IMG/VR virus record: IMGVR_UViG_3300034166_000087
Coordinates: 1-31,589 of that record
Direction: 5' to 3' (one strand)
DNA from: a virus
Length of the DNA: 31,589 bases
The first letter of the stretch is position 1. The number at the start of each line of letters is the position of its first letter. Shown here piece by piece: positions 1 through 7,348 of the stretch. The notes below the pieces were generated by a model. It saw only the letters and a program-made list of their open reading frames with translations, was not told the DNA's origin and ran no database searches. A program made the position numbers and the translations under genes.

Positions 1-1202
1 TAGACAACCCTGAAGATACAACCGTTGCTGATGAAGAACTATATTCAGAGATGGTTGAGGCTTTGATTGTCATTGCTAATGGTGAAGTTCTTCTAAAGAG
101 TGAAGAAAACCCATTCATGATGCAAGATAGACCTGTTGTAGCCTACCAAGCTGATACCGTTCCTGGTCGTTTCTGGGGCCGTGGAACAGCTGAGAAAGCC
201 TACAACATGCAAAAGGCTGTTGATGCACAGATTCGTAGTCATGTAGACTCTTTAGGGCTTACAGCAGCTCCTATGATGGCTATTGATGCCTCTAGATTAC
301 CTCGTGGACAGAAGTTTGAGATCAAACCAGGAAAGAATATCCTTGTCAATGGTAACCCGCAAGAAATCTTACAACCATTTAAGTTCGGTGTAACAGACAA
401 ATCAAACATCGAAACAGCTCAGATCTTTGAAAGAATGATGCTGCAAGCTACTGGAACCCTTGATACTGCTAATTTACCTGCTCAGGTTAGTGGTGGTGAT
501 GCAGCTGCTGCTGGTTTAGCAATGGCTGTTAGCGGTATCATCAAGAAGAATAAGCGTTCATTGGTTAATTTCCAAGAAGATTTCCTTATTCCGTTCGTTC
601 AAAAGGCTGCATGGCGGTATATGCAGTTCTCTCCAGAGCGTTATCCTGTAAAAGACTTTGAATTTATACCTACAGGTACGCTAGGTATGGTTGCTAGAGA
701 GTTTGAACAGGCTCAAATGATGGCAATGATGTCTACTTTAGGTCCAAATAGTCCTATTGTACCGTTATTGTTACAAGGTATTGTTGAATACTCCTCATTA
801 CCTAACAGAGAAAGCCTATTACAGCAACTTCAGCAGCTAACACAGCCTAATCCTGAGCAACAACAGGTACAACAACAGGCTGCACAGCTTCAATTAGCGG
901 ATGCACAGGCAACAGTGCAGGAAAAACAAGCTAGAGCACAGAAAGCTGCTGCTGAGGCTCAGAAAGCCGTTGTAGAGGCTCAATTAATGCCTGAAGAAAC
1001 CAGAGCAAAGATTGTTAATGCAGCCACTCAGAACCTTCCCAACAACGATGACACAGCACAGCGTGAGTTTGAACGTAGGATTAAGATTGCTGAGTTGATG
1101 TTGAAGGAAGAAGACATCAAGAGTAACGAAAACATAGCTAAGATGCAGATGGAGGCTAAAAAGCAAGTAGATAAGCAATTCAGTGACGCTCTTGGTGAGT
1201 GA
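1..1202 (+). CDS. Portal (head-tail connector) protein, 5'-truncated by the window edge
   Basis: The reading frame is open from position 3 to the TGA at 1200-1202, so the real start lies upstream and the ATG at 51 is only an internal methionine. The visible part is about 400 residues. It has the look of a podovirus portal: motifs such as PGRFWGRGTAEKAYNMQKAVDAQ, split here as PGRFWGRGTAEK and YNMQKAVDAQ, followed by a helical wing/stem region and a long Gln/Ala-rich helical C-terminus (about residues 255-330 counted from the ATG at 51) that could form the barrel inside the head. Portals form a dodecameric ring at the packaging vertex, binding terminase outside and the tail tube below. The scaffold and capsid genes are downstream, but a fibre cassette lies in between. 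The family assignment is by overall pattern, with no search run. The gene joins the next one without a gap. Confidence 0.82.
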   Translation, partial: DNPEDTTVADEELYSEMVEALIVIANGEVLLKSEENPFMMQDRPVVAYQADTVPGRFWGRGTAEKAYNMQKAVDAQIRSHVDSLGLTAAPMMAIDASRLPRGQKFEIKPGKNILVNGNPQEILQPFKFGVTDKSNIETAQIFERMMLQATGTLDTANLPAQVSGGDAAAAGLAMAVSGIIKKNKRSLVNFQEDFLIPFVQKAAWRYMQFSPERYPVKDFEFIPTGTLGMVAREFEQAQMMAMMSTLGPNSPIVPLLLQGIVEYSSLPNRESLLQQLQQLTQPNPEQQQVQQQAAQLQLADAQATVQEKQARAQKAAAEAQKAVVEAQLMPEETRAKIVNAATQNLPNNDDTAQREFERRIKIAELMLKEEDIKSNENIAKMQMEAKKQVDKQFSDALGE

Positions 1203-1204
1203 TC

Positions 1205-1765
1205 ATGGATGAGGAAAAGCTACTACAGCTTGCCGCTGTTGTTGGTAAACTCAAAAAGAAAGTAAGTGAGTTAGATACCAAAGCAGAAACCATTACTAAA
1301 TTAGAAGGACCACAAGGTCCAAGAGGTGAAAAAGGTAATCCTGGTAAAGATGGTTTACCTGGGAAAGATGGTAGAGATGGTGTTGATGGTAAGGATGGTA
1401 AAGACGGTAAGGATGGTAAGCAAGGTAAAGATGGTGTATCGGTTGTTGATGCTTACATAGACCTTGATAACTCTCTTGTTCTTAAGTTATCAAATGGTAT
1501 TGAAGTTAGTGCTGGTGAGTTACCTCAGACAAATAAATCAAAAGACAACATCTACATCCAGAACACACAGCAGTTTGCTCTAGATGGTTTACCTGATGCC
1601 TCTGAAGATCCTGTACCAGAGTATTTCGTAGTAAGACAAGACGGACAGTGGAAGAAAGCATCCTTTACTTATCTCTTAGGTTGGTTAAGTGTTTCGAACA
1701 TTATTGCTACCGAGAATGGCGATTTCCTCACCACAGAAGCTGGTGATTATATTATCATGGAGTAG
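1205..1765 (+). CDS. Collagen-like virion/fibre protein
   Basis: This protein of 186 residues has an N-terminal heptad-like helix (about residues 3-33, rich in Leu, Val and Lys), then 14 uninterrupted Gly-X-Y triplets (residues 35-76) dominated by GKD, then a C-terminal domain of about 110 residues ending in a short beta-repeat (ENGDFLTTEAGDYIIME). Collagen-like triplets in phage proteins form trimeric rods, and the preceding coiled coil would register the trimer. The start was chosen as ATG 1205, because GGTGAG at 1194-1199 sits 5 nt upstream; a GTG at 1199 in the same frame overlaps the portal stop and has no spaced ribosome site. The protein is probably a spike or a fibre linker. The C-terminal domain is not recognised. 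Confidence 0.8.
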   Translation: MDEEKLLQLAAVVGKLKKKVSELDTKAETITKLEGPQGPRGEKGNPGKDGLPGKDGRDGVDGKDGKDGKDGKQGKDGVSVVDAYIDLDNSLVLKLSNGIEVSAGELPQTNKSKDNIYIQNTQQFALDGLPDASEDPVPEYFVVRQDGQWKKASFTYLLGWLSVSNIIATENGDFLTTEAGDYIIME

Positions 1766-1767
1766 AC

Positions 1768-2778
1768 ATGGCTGACGTAAAGATCTCAGCTCTATCGAAT
1801 GCAAGTGCTTTAGCTGGCACTGAAGTTGTGCCTATCGTACAAAGTGGTAATACTGTAAAGACAACACTAAGTAGTATTGCTGCTTTGTCAGGAAATGGTA
1901 CAGTTACTTCAGTGGGGATGACTGTACCAACAGGATTAAGTGTTAGTGGGTCTCCTATTACGACTAGTGGGACATTAGCAGTATCGTTAGCGTCTGGCTA
2001 TAGTATTCCTACCACAGCAAAGCAAACAGAATGGGATACTGCTTATGGTTGGGGTAATCATGCTTCAGCAGGGTATGCGTCAACATCAGGTTCCTATGCT
2101 AACCCAGCATGGATTACTTCGCTAGCTTGGTCAAAAATTACATCAACACCAACAAGTATAAGTGGTTATGGTATTACTGATGCTGTAAGTACATCAAGGA
2201 CTATCACTGCTGGTACAGGCTTAAGTGGTGGTGGTGATTTGTCCGCTAATAGAACTTTAAACCTTGCTGATACAGCAGTAACTGCTGGTAGCTACACCAA
2301 TGCAAACATCACTGTTGATGCTCAAGGACGTATTACATCAGCTGCTAATGGTACAGGCGGTGGCGGTGGTACAACAACTTACGCAGCTACGTTTGATAAT
2401 AGCGGATCAGGAGCAGCTTCAGGAACTACATTTGATGGTTCAGTAGCAAGAACAATTAGCTACAACACTATAGGATCACCATCAATAACAGGAACCAATG
2501 CTACAGGTACGTGGAGTATTGATGTACTAGGTAGTGCAGGATCAGCAACTAACTTGCTTGGTGGCGCTGCTAATCGTATTGCTTACCAAAGTGGATCAAA
2601 TACAACAACATTTATTACCGCACCAACAACATCGGATACTTATTTGAAATGGAGTGGCTCTGCTTTTACATGGGCTGCTGTATCTGGTGGTACAGGCGGT
2701 GGAAGCCCTAATTTAGATGGCGGTACACCAAGTAGTAGCTACTTAGCTGTCGATCCTATTGACGGAGGAACACCATAA
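1768..2778 (+). CDS. Tail fibre-like repeat protein
   Basis: The product has 336 residues, is rich in Ser, Thr, Gly and Ala, and is almost free of Cys. It starts with MADVKISALSNASALAGTEV, a common opening of phage fibre or baseplate-wedge subunits. It carries fibre-type short motifs: TEWDTAYGWGNHASAGY (about residue 90), ISGYGITDAV (about 131) and GGGDLSANRTLNLAD. These low-complexity beta repeats are typical of trimeric phage fibres that bind host surface structures. The start ATG is 2 nt after the stop of the collagen-like gene, with GGAG upstream at 1759-1762. The stop overlaps the next start (TAATG), suggesting coupled translation. It is inferred to be the shaft or an adaptor of the receptor-binding complex; the exact role is unknown. 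Confidence 0.75.
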   Translation: MADVKISALSNASALAGTEVVPIVQSGNTVKTTLSSIAALSGNGTVTSVGMTVPTGLSVSGSPITTSGTLAVSLASGYSIPTTAKQTEWDTAYGWGNHASAGYASTSGSYANPAWITSLAWSKITSTPTSISGYGITDAVSTSRTITAGTGLSGGGDLSANRTLNLADTAVTAGSYTNANITVDAQGRITSAANGTGGGGGTTTYAATFDNSGSGAASGTTFDGSVARTISYNTIGSPSITGTNATGTWSIDVLGSAGSATNLLGGAANRIAYQSGSNTTTFITAPTTSDTYLKWSGSAFTWAAVSGGTGGGSPNLDGGTPSSSYLAVDPIDGGTP

Positions 2779-3509
2779 TGCCAGTTCAGGTACAACTCAG
2801 GCGTGGCTCAACATCTGATTGGTCTACAGCCAATCCAACACTAGCGGCTGGTGAGGTAGGTGTTGATACATCGTTAACTAAATTCAAAGTAGGTAATGGC
2901 TCTACAGCTTGGAATAGCTTAGGCTATGCCACACTTACGTTTCAAGGTGCTTACGCAAGCGGTACAACGTACTATCCTAATGATGTTGTAACTTATAGTG
3001 GCTCTACTTACATTTGTATTCTTCAGAGTACAGGTAACGTACCTACTAATACAACCTATTGGTCTGTACTTGCTTCTAAAGGAAGCGATGGAACTGTAAC
3101 ATTAGATACAGCACAGACGCTTACCAATAAGACAATATCGGCCAGCAACAACACGCTGACCGGACCTGATGGTACTACGCAAGTAGGCTACTTAAGCGCA
3201 CCACAAAACAGTCAATCAGGATCTACTTACACGCTTGTTTTAGGTGATGCAGGTGACCACGTCTACTTCACTGGTGGATCTACTGCAACACTGACAGTAC
3301 CGACTAATTCATCAGTAGCGTTTCCTACAGGTACAACTATCCTAGTTCTCAACAACAACAGCGGCAACCTTACGATCTCCGGTGCTGGCGTTACGTTTCA
3401 GTTAGCTAACGGGACAACAGGTAACCGCACAGTAGCTACTAAGGGAATGGCATCATTGCTAAAGGTTGCTACGGATACATGGTGGGTTACTGGACCGGGA
3501 GTGACCTAA
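2778..3509 (+). CDS. Tail fibre protein with carbohydrate-binding-like segment
   Basis: The protein has 243 residues. The N-terminus (MPVQVQLRRGSTSDWSTANPTLAAGEVGVDTSLTKFKVGNG, here residues 1-42) is the short domain seen at the start of many phage fibre and tropism proteins: a basic patch, then 'LAAGE(V/I)G', then a Gly-Asn-Gly turn. Residues about 55-95 (YPNDVVTYSGSTYICI, then YWSVLA) resemble a small chitin/carbohydrate-binding fold of the CBM5/12 type. The remainder is Thr/Ser-rich beta structure. It overlaps the preceding gene by one base (TAATG) and abuts the next. It is probably part of the same fibre as its neighbours. Sugar binding is inferred from motif resemblance only. Confidence 0.72.
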   Translation: MPVQVQLRRGSTSDWSTANPTLAAGEVGVDTSLTKFKVGNGSTAWNSLGYATLTFQGAYASGTTYYPNDVVTYSGSTYICILQSTGNVPTNTTYWSVLASKGSDGTVTLDTAQTLTNKTISASNNTLTGPDGTTQVGYLSAPQNSQSGSTYTLVLGDAGDHVYFTGGSTATLTVPTNSSVAFPTGTTILVLNNNSGNLTISGAGVTFQLANGTTGNRTVATKGMASLLKVATDTWWVTGPGVT

Positions 3510-5579
3510 ATGGCTGGTAACTTAACAGCGATGATTGCGTCTATCTTCTCAGGTGGAGTCACGGCAGACCCTTACTACGAATACACCACCCTGCTACTTC
3601 CCGGCAACGGAACCAACGGCGCACAGAACAACACGTTCTTAGATGGCTCTACTAATAACTTCACCATCACCCGCAACGGCAACACCACACAAGGTACGTT
3701 CTCACCTTTTAGTCAGACGGGGTGGAGCGGTTCTTTCAACACAAGCACAACGTACTTAACGGTTACAGACACTTCAAACCTACGTTTTGGTAGCTCAAAC
3801 TTTACGATTGAAGCATTTGTTTATCGTGCTGCAAGCGGAGCGACACAAACAATTGCTAGCAAAGGAGCGTCTACACCAACAGGTTGGGTTTTCCAGATTA
3901 GTTCGGCAGACAAATTAGTCTTTACAGACACAAGCACAAGCATTACCGGAGCAACTTCATTAGCAGCTAATACATGGTACTACGTTGCGGTTGTTCGCGC
4001 CGGAACTGGATCAAATCAAACCACGTTGTATGTCAATGCGGTATCAGACGCAACAGGAACGTCTGCGACTACCTTTAGTCAAACAGACAACATGAAGATT
4101 GGTGCTGATCGTAGCAACACAAATTTTGCTAACGGTTATATCTCAAACTTAAGATTAAGTAATACAAACAGGACAATTTCAAGTACACCGACTTCTGCGT
4201 TGGCAGCAGACTCTAATACTATTTTCTTAGGGCTTTACAACAACAGATTCCAGTACACAGACAGCACTGCTGCGTTTACAAATATGACTGTTACGGGGAC
4301 TCCCTCCGTACAATCCTTCTCCCCATTCAACCCCACTGCATCGTGGTCTGCTGCGACTAATGGTGGCAGTGGGTATTTTGATGGGAATACGGATTATTTA
4401 AGTACACCATCTAGCACATCATTCAATTGCGGAACAAATAATTTCACAATGGAATGTTGGGTATATGTCCCCGAAAACCCAACTTTAAGTTATCCAAGCA
4501 TTGTTTCTTCCACTAATTGGAACGTAGGTACGGGCGGGGTAAGTCTTCGTTACGGCCAACCTGCAGGTGGTGGATACACAAATAAGTTTACGTTTCATTG
4601 GTATGGAGTTGGGGATCCATTTTTAGTTTCTTTATCAACTTTTCCTTTAAACGCATGGCATCATGTGGCATTAACAAGATCAGGGAATAACTTCACTTTA
4701 TGGGTTAACGGGACATCTCAAGCGACCGGCACAAACTCTGGAACAGTTGATTGGGGTTTATCTTCTGGAGGGATTAAGATTGCAGGGGGGAATTGGGATG
4801 GTGCTCAAAGTTATTTTAAAGGCTTTAATGGAGGTCTTAGATTAGTAAAAGGAACCGCCGTATACACAGGTGCATTCACCCCACCAACAGCGCCAATCAC
4901 GACCGCAGGATCAACCTCAGCCGCATCGTATCCCAGCACTACCAACGTCAACACGAGCTTTGCTAGCTCAGAATGCTCCCTCCTCCTCAACTTCACCAAC
5001 GCCGGAATCTACGACGCTACCAGTAAGAACGATCTGGAGACGGTGGCTGATGCGAAGATAAGTACGGCGCAGAGCAAGTTCGGTGGTAGCTCTATGGCGT
5101 TTGATGGGACGGGAGATTGGCTGCTTATTCCAGATCAACCAATACAACGCATAGGCACAGGCAACTTTACGGTTGAAGGATGGGTGTATAGAAACTCATC
5201 AGGAACCTATGGTCTTATTGGCAAAGGCACAGGAACAACGGGCTGGCTTGTATCCTTAAACAGCAGTAATCAGGTTGTATTTACCTACGGTTCTTCTACG
5301 ATCACATCTACAGGTACGGTGTCCGCAACAACATGGACGCATATTGCTGTGGTGAGGGAAGGTACAAGCACCAATCAGACGAAGATTTACATCAACGGAA
5401 CCAATGACGGGACAGGTACGGTAAGCACAGACTTTAACCAAACCAATTCAATGTACGTTGGTGCAGATAGAACAGGTGGAAGTGCTGCTAATGCGTATAT
5501 GCAGGATGTTAGGGTTACTAACTACGCTCGATACACCAGCAACTTCACCGCACCAACAGCAGCCTTCCCAACCCTATAA
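3510..5579 (+). CDS. Adhesin/tail fibre with three concanavalin-like (LamG) domains
   Basis: A 689-residue protein with three jelly-roll lectin modules, at about residues 35-220, 275-470 and 510-685. Each module shows the LamG/laminin-type signature: a hydrophobic beta strand ending in a 'FTIEAFVY', 'FTMECWVY' or 'FTVEGWVY' block, a 'WYYVAVVR', 'WHHVALTR' or 'WTHIAVVR' block, and 'LYVN', 'LWVNG' or 'IYINGT'. Modules are separated by linkers of the form SPF-x-P/Q-T. In phages such proteins are virion-displayed carbohydrate binders, presumably host recognition here. Modules 1 and 3 are clearly closer to each other than to module 2, whose codons look more AT-rich, suggesting exchange of a domain. 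The ATG directly follows the previous stop codon (TAAATG). Confidence 0.82.
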   Translation: MAGNLTAMIASIFSGGVTADPYYEYTTLLLPGNGTNGAQNNTFLDGSTNNFTITRNGNTTQGTFSPFSQTGWSGSFNTSTTYLTVTDTSNLRFGSSNFTIEAFVYRAASGATQTIASKGASTPTGWVFQISSADKLVFTDTSTSITGATSLAANTWYYVAVVRAGTGSNQTTLYVNAVSDATGTSATTFSQTDNMKIGADRSNTNFANGYISNLRLSNTNRTISSTPTSALAADSNTIFLGLYNNRFQYTDSTAAFTNMTVTGTPSVQSFSPFNPTASWSAATNGGSGYFDGNTDYLSTPSSTSFNCGTNNFTMECWVYVPENPTLSYPSIVSSTNWNVGTGGVSLRYGQPAGGGYTNKFTFHWYGVGDPFLVSLSTFPLNAWHHVALTRSGNNFTLWVNGTSQATGTNSGTVDWGLSSGGIKIAGGNWDGAQSYFKGFNGGLRLVKGTAVYTGAFTPPTAPITTAGSTSAASYPSTTNVNTSFASSECSLLLNFTNAGIYDATSKNDLETVADAKISTAQSKFGGSSMAFDGTGDWLLIPDQPIQRIGTGNFTVEGWVYRNSSGTYGLIGKGTGTTGWLVSLNSSNQVVFTYGSSTITSTGTVSATTWTHIAVVREGTSTNQTKIYINGTNDGTGTVSTDFNQTNSMYVGADRTGGSAANAYMQDVRVTNYARYTSNFTAPTAAFPTL

Positions 5580-5587
5580 GGATAGAT

Positions 5588-5896
5588 ATGTACTGGACTA
5601 AAAACGGGTCTATCCCATCACAAGAGACAGACGGCACAGAGGGCTGGCAACAGGCTCCATCACCTCCGACAGAGATTCCTGAAGGCAAGGAACTTGTTTG
5701 GTTAAACTGGGAATGGATCATAAGAGACCCTAAGCCACAAGACAGAGCAGGTTACCAGTGGAATTGGCAGCACGATACAAGAAGCTGGGTAGAAGGTTCG
5801 TGGGGTCAACCTGTTGAGGTTGTTGTAGACCCTGTGTTTGCTGAGCTATTAACAACTTCACAGGTATCTCTTTTAACTACTTCTCAACTTTTCTGA
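5588..5896 (+). CDS. Small protein at end of fibre cassette, possibly fibre-associated
   Basis: A 102-residue protein that is Trp-rich (12 Trp, mostly in residues 1-80) and Pro-rich, with no Cys. The end repeats a short unit (LLTTSQVSLLTTSQLF). It follows the LamG gene by 8 nt, with AAGGAT at 5578-5583 as ribosome site, so it belongs to the same transcript. Small genes immediately after a fibre gene often encode fibre-assembly chaperones or capping subunits, but no such family is recognised here and the function is open. It is the last gene before a promoter and is followed by a 66-nt gap. Confidence 0.6.
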   Translation: MYWTKNGSIPSQETDGTEGWQQAPSPPTEIPEGKELVWLNWEWIIRDPKPQDRAGYQWNWQHDTRSWVEGSWGQPVEVVVDPVFAELLTTSQVSLLTTSQLF

Positions 5897-5927
5897 TAAA
5901 TATCTTGACAAAAGTATAAAAATATGC

Positions 5928-5956
5928 TTGACATAGTAACAAAAGTGTGGTAAAAT
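5928..5956 (+). promoter_or_regulatory. Sigma70-type promoter with extended -10, upstream of scaffold/capsid genes
   Basis: TTGACA (5928-5933), a 17-nt spacer and TAAAAT (5951-5956), with TG one base upstream of the -10 (5948-5949), make a near-consensus extended promoter. The expected start of transcription is about 5962-5964, at or next to the ATG of the following gene. A second TTGACA lies at 5905-5910 without a matching -10. The promoter would drive the scaffold/capsid block by host RNA polymerase. Confidence 0.75.
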
Positions 5957-5962
5957 AACAAC

Positions 5963-6193
5963 ATGGATACTACACAGTTAATAAAGTACTACGAAGAGCG
6001 TTTTGACCTAATAAGTCATCCAGGATGGAAATCTTTGATGGAAGACGCTAAAGAGTATAGACAGGCTGTAGCGGACATAACAACCATCAGTAGTGGTGAA
6101 GAACTACAAGAACGTAAAGGTCAACTAAAAGCATTAGATTGGCTCCTAACAATGAAAGACGTTTGGGAAAAAGCCTATGAGGATATTAAATGA
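5963..6193 (+). CDS. Small conserved-type phage protein, possibly translated leaderless
   Basis: A 76-residue protein, predicted mostly helical and charged, with no membrane segment or Cys. The frame begins with ATG 5963, only 6 nt after the -10 box of the promoter and with no Shine-Dalgarno in front, so the start of transcription and translation may coincide. The next in-frame ATG is at codon 26 and would remove a third of the protein. The end overlaps the next gene by 17 nt. Position before a zinc-ribbon protein and scaffold suggests a role in head assembly or its timing, but no function can be assigned from sequence. Confidence 0.65.
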   Translation: MDTTQLIKYYEERFDLISHPGWKSLMEDAKEYRQAVADITTISSGEELQERKGQLKALDWLLTMKDVWEKAYEDIK

Positions 6194-6416
6194 TTTTGAA
6201 TGTGACAACGGTCATCTAAGCGAACACTTAGTTGATCGTTCAACAGACCGTGTGCAATGCCCACACTGTGATTTACTAGCCACAAGAAAGTTAGCAGCTC
6301 CTCGGAGTAAATTGGAAGGTATCACTGGTGCTTTTCCAACTGCTAGTGATCGATGGGCTATGGTTCACGAACAGGCAAATAGAGTAGCACAGTCTAAGTC
6401 CTTTTATGAAGGGTAG
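6177..6416 (+). CDS. FmdB-like zinc-ribbon protein
   Basis: A 79-residue protein. The N-terminal 33 residues form a short zinc ribbon of the FmdB type: FECDNGH (Cys9, His13) and CPHC (Cys28, Cys31). The usual first CxxC is replaced by C-x3-H, giving a C-H-C-C set. The second half (residues 42-79) contains 'LEGITGAFPTASDRWA', a stretch I associate with small phage proteins encoded just upstream of scaffold genes. Metal binding is inferred from the motif; partner and role are unknown. The gene overlaps its predecessor by 17 nt, and a 54-nt gap with no clear terminator separates it from the scaffold gene. Confidence 0.7.
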   Translation: MRILNDFECDNGHLSEHLVDRSTDRVQCPHCDLLATRKLAAPRSKLEGITGAFPTASDRWAMVHEQANRVAQSKSFYEG

Positions 6417-6470
6417 CTTAGATTCCTTTTTTAATTCCTAACAATTGGGTTATCCCGACTAGGAGAGCAG

Positions 6471-7253
6471 ATGGCTGAATTTGTAGAATCTCAAGATGAT
6501 GAAATCGTAGGTGATGAATTTCAAGCTGAAGAAGTTAAGTCTCAATCAGCACCACCTCCAGAGGAACCAGCGATCCCTGAGAAGTACAAGGGCAAATCGA
6601 TGGATGACATTATTAGGATGCACCAAGAGGCTGAAAAGCTAATCGGTCGTCAAGCACAGGAAGTTGGTGAAGTTCGTAAACTTGCCGATGAACTTATTAA
6701 GAGGCAAATCTCACCGCAGGAACAACCTGCTAAAGCTATCGAAGATGATACTGACTTTTTTGCCGATCCTGTTAAGGCAGTTAACAAAGCAGTAGAGACG
6801 CACCCAGCTGTTGTACAAGCACAACAAGCAGCTATGCAAATGGCTAGGATGCAGACAGCGAACAGGCTAGCTCAAAGTCACCCTGATTACACTCAAGTGA
6901 TCGCTGATCCTGAGTTTGCAACATGGGTGAATGAGTCACCGATTCGTCAGAGACTATACGCAGCAGCAGACAAACAATTTGATTTCGATTCAGCTAATGA
7001 GTTGTTAGCTAACTTCAAAGCATTGAGGAAAGCTAAACAGGAAACTGTTCAACAAGCAGCACAGCAGCTACAGGATCAACGTAATCAAACATTGAAAGCA
7101 GCTACTGTAGCAGTCGATGGTGCTACTGGTGAAGCGAGCAAGAAAATTTATCGTCGAGCAGATCTTATTCGACTACAAATGACAGACCCTGAGCGTTATA
7201 TGGCTTTACAAGATGACATCATGGCAGCCTATAACGAGAATAGGGTTAGATAA
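6471..7253 (+). CDS. Capsid scaffolding protein
   Basis: A 260-residue protein with an acidic N-terminus (Asp/Glu-rich in residues 1-25), a Pro-rich stretch (27-35), then long charged helices with many Gln, Ala and Lys, and no Cys or membrane segment. 'IPEKYKGKSMDDIIRMHQEAEKLIGRQ' (given here as IPEKYKGKSMDDII plus RMHQEAEKLIGR) is a hallmark opening of podovirus scaffold proteins. Scaffolds line the inside of the procapsid, guide capsid assembly and leave before DNA is stable. Its place directly before the major capsid gene supports the call. The start is ATG 6471 with AGGAG (6461-6465) at good spacing. Confidence 0.85.
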   Translation: MAEFVESQDDEIVGDEFQAEEVKSQSAPPPEEPAIPEKYKGKSMDDIIRMHQEAEKLIGRQAQEVGEVRKLADELIKRQISPQEQPAKAIEDDTDFFADPVKAVNKAVETHPAVVQAQQAAMQMARMQTANRLAQSHPDYTQVIADPEFATWVNESPIRQRLYAAADKQFDFDSANELLANFKALRKAKQETVQQAAQQLQDQRNQTLKAATVAVDGATGEASKKIYRRADLIRLQMTDPERYMALQDDIMAAYNENRVR

Positions 7254-7276
7254 CCTAAACTTTTAAGGAATTTAAA

Positions 7277-7348
7277 ATGGCATCAGCAGCATATCCTGGA
7301 GGAAGTGGCTCCATTGTTAACAAGACCAATGCGGATAAATTTATCCCT
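7277..7348 (+). CDS. Major capsid protein, exon 1
   Basis: Twenty-four codons from ATG 7277 (AAGGAA at 7265-7270) encode MASAAYPGGSGSIVNKTNAD followed by KFIP, then the frame meets TAA exactly at the first intron triplet (7349-7351). This is the N-terminal arm of the HK97-fold capsid protein, whose body is encoded from about 8079. The exon ends ATCCCT (7343-7348), which pairs with GGGGAT (7359-7364) to form intron helix P1, with a U-G pair at the cut. The spliced protein would be about 322 residues. The short exon could be mistaken for a dead fragment; the intact intron core argues that it is functional. Confidence 0.85.

Noticed and set aside
1310-1440. Short DNA tandem repeat or CRISPR-like array
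   Set aside because: The 9-nt periodicity encodes Gly-X-Y triplets in frame; there are no spacers.
6417-6470. Terminator between the zinc-ribbon and scaffold genes
   Set aside because: A T run exists at about 6427-6432 but no convincing stem precedes it.
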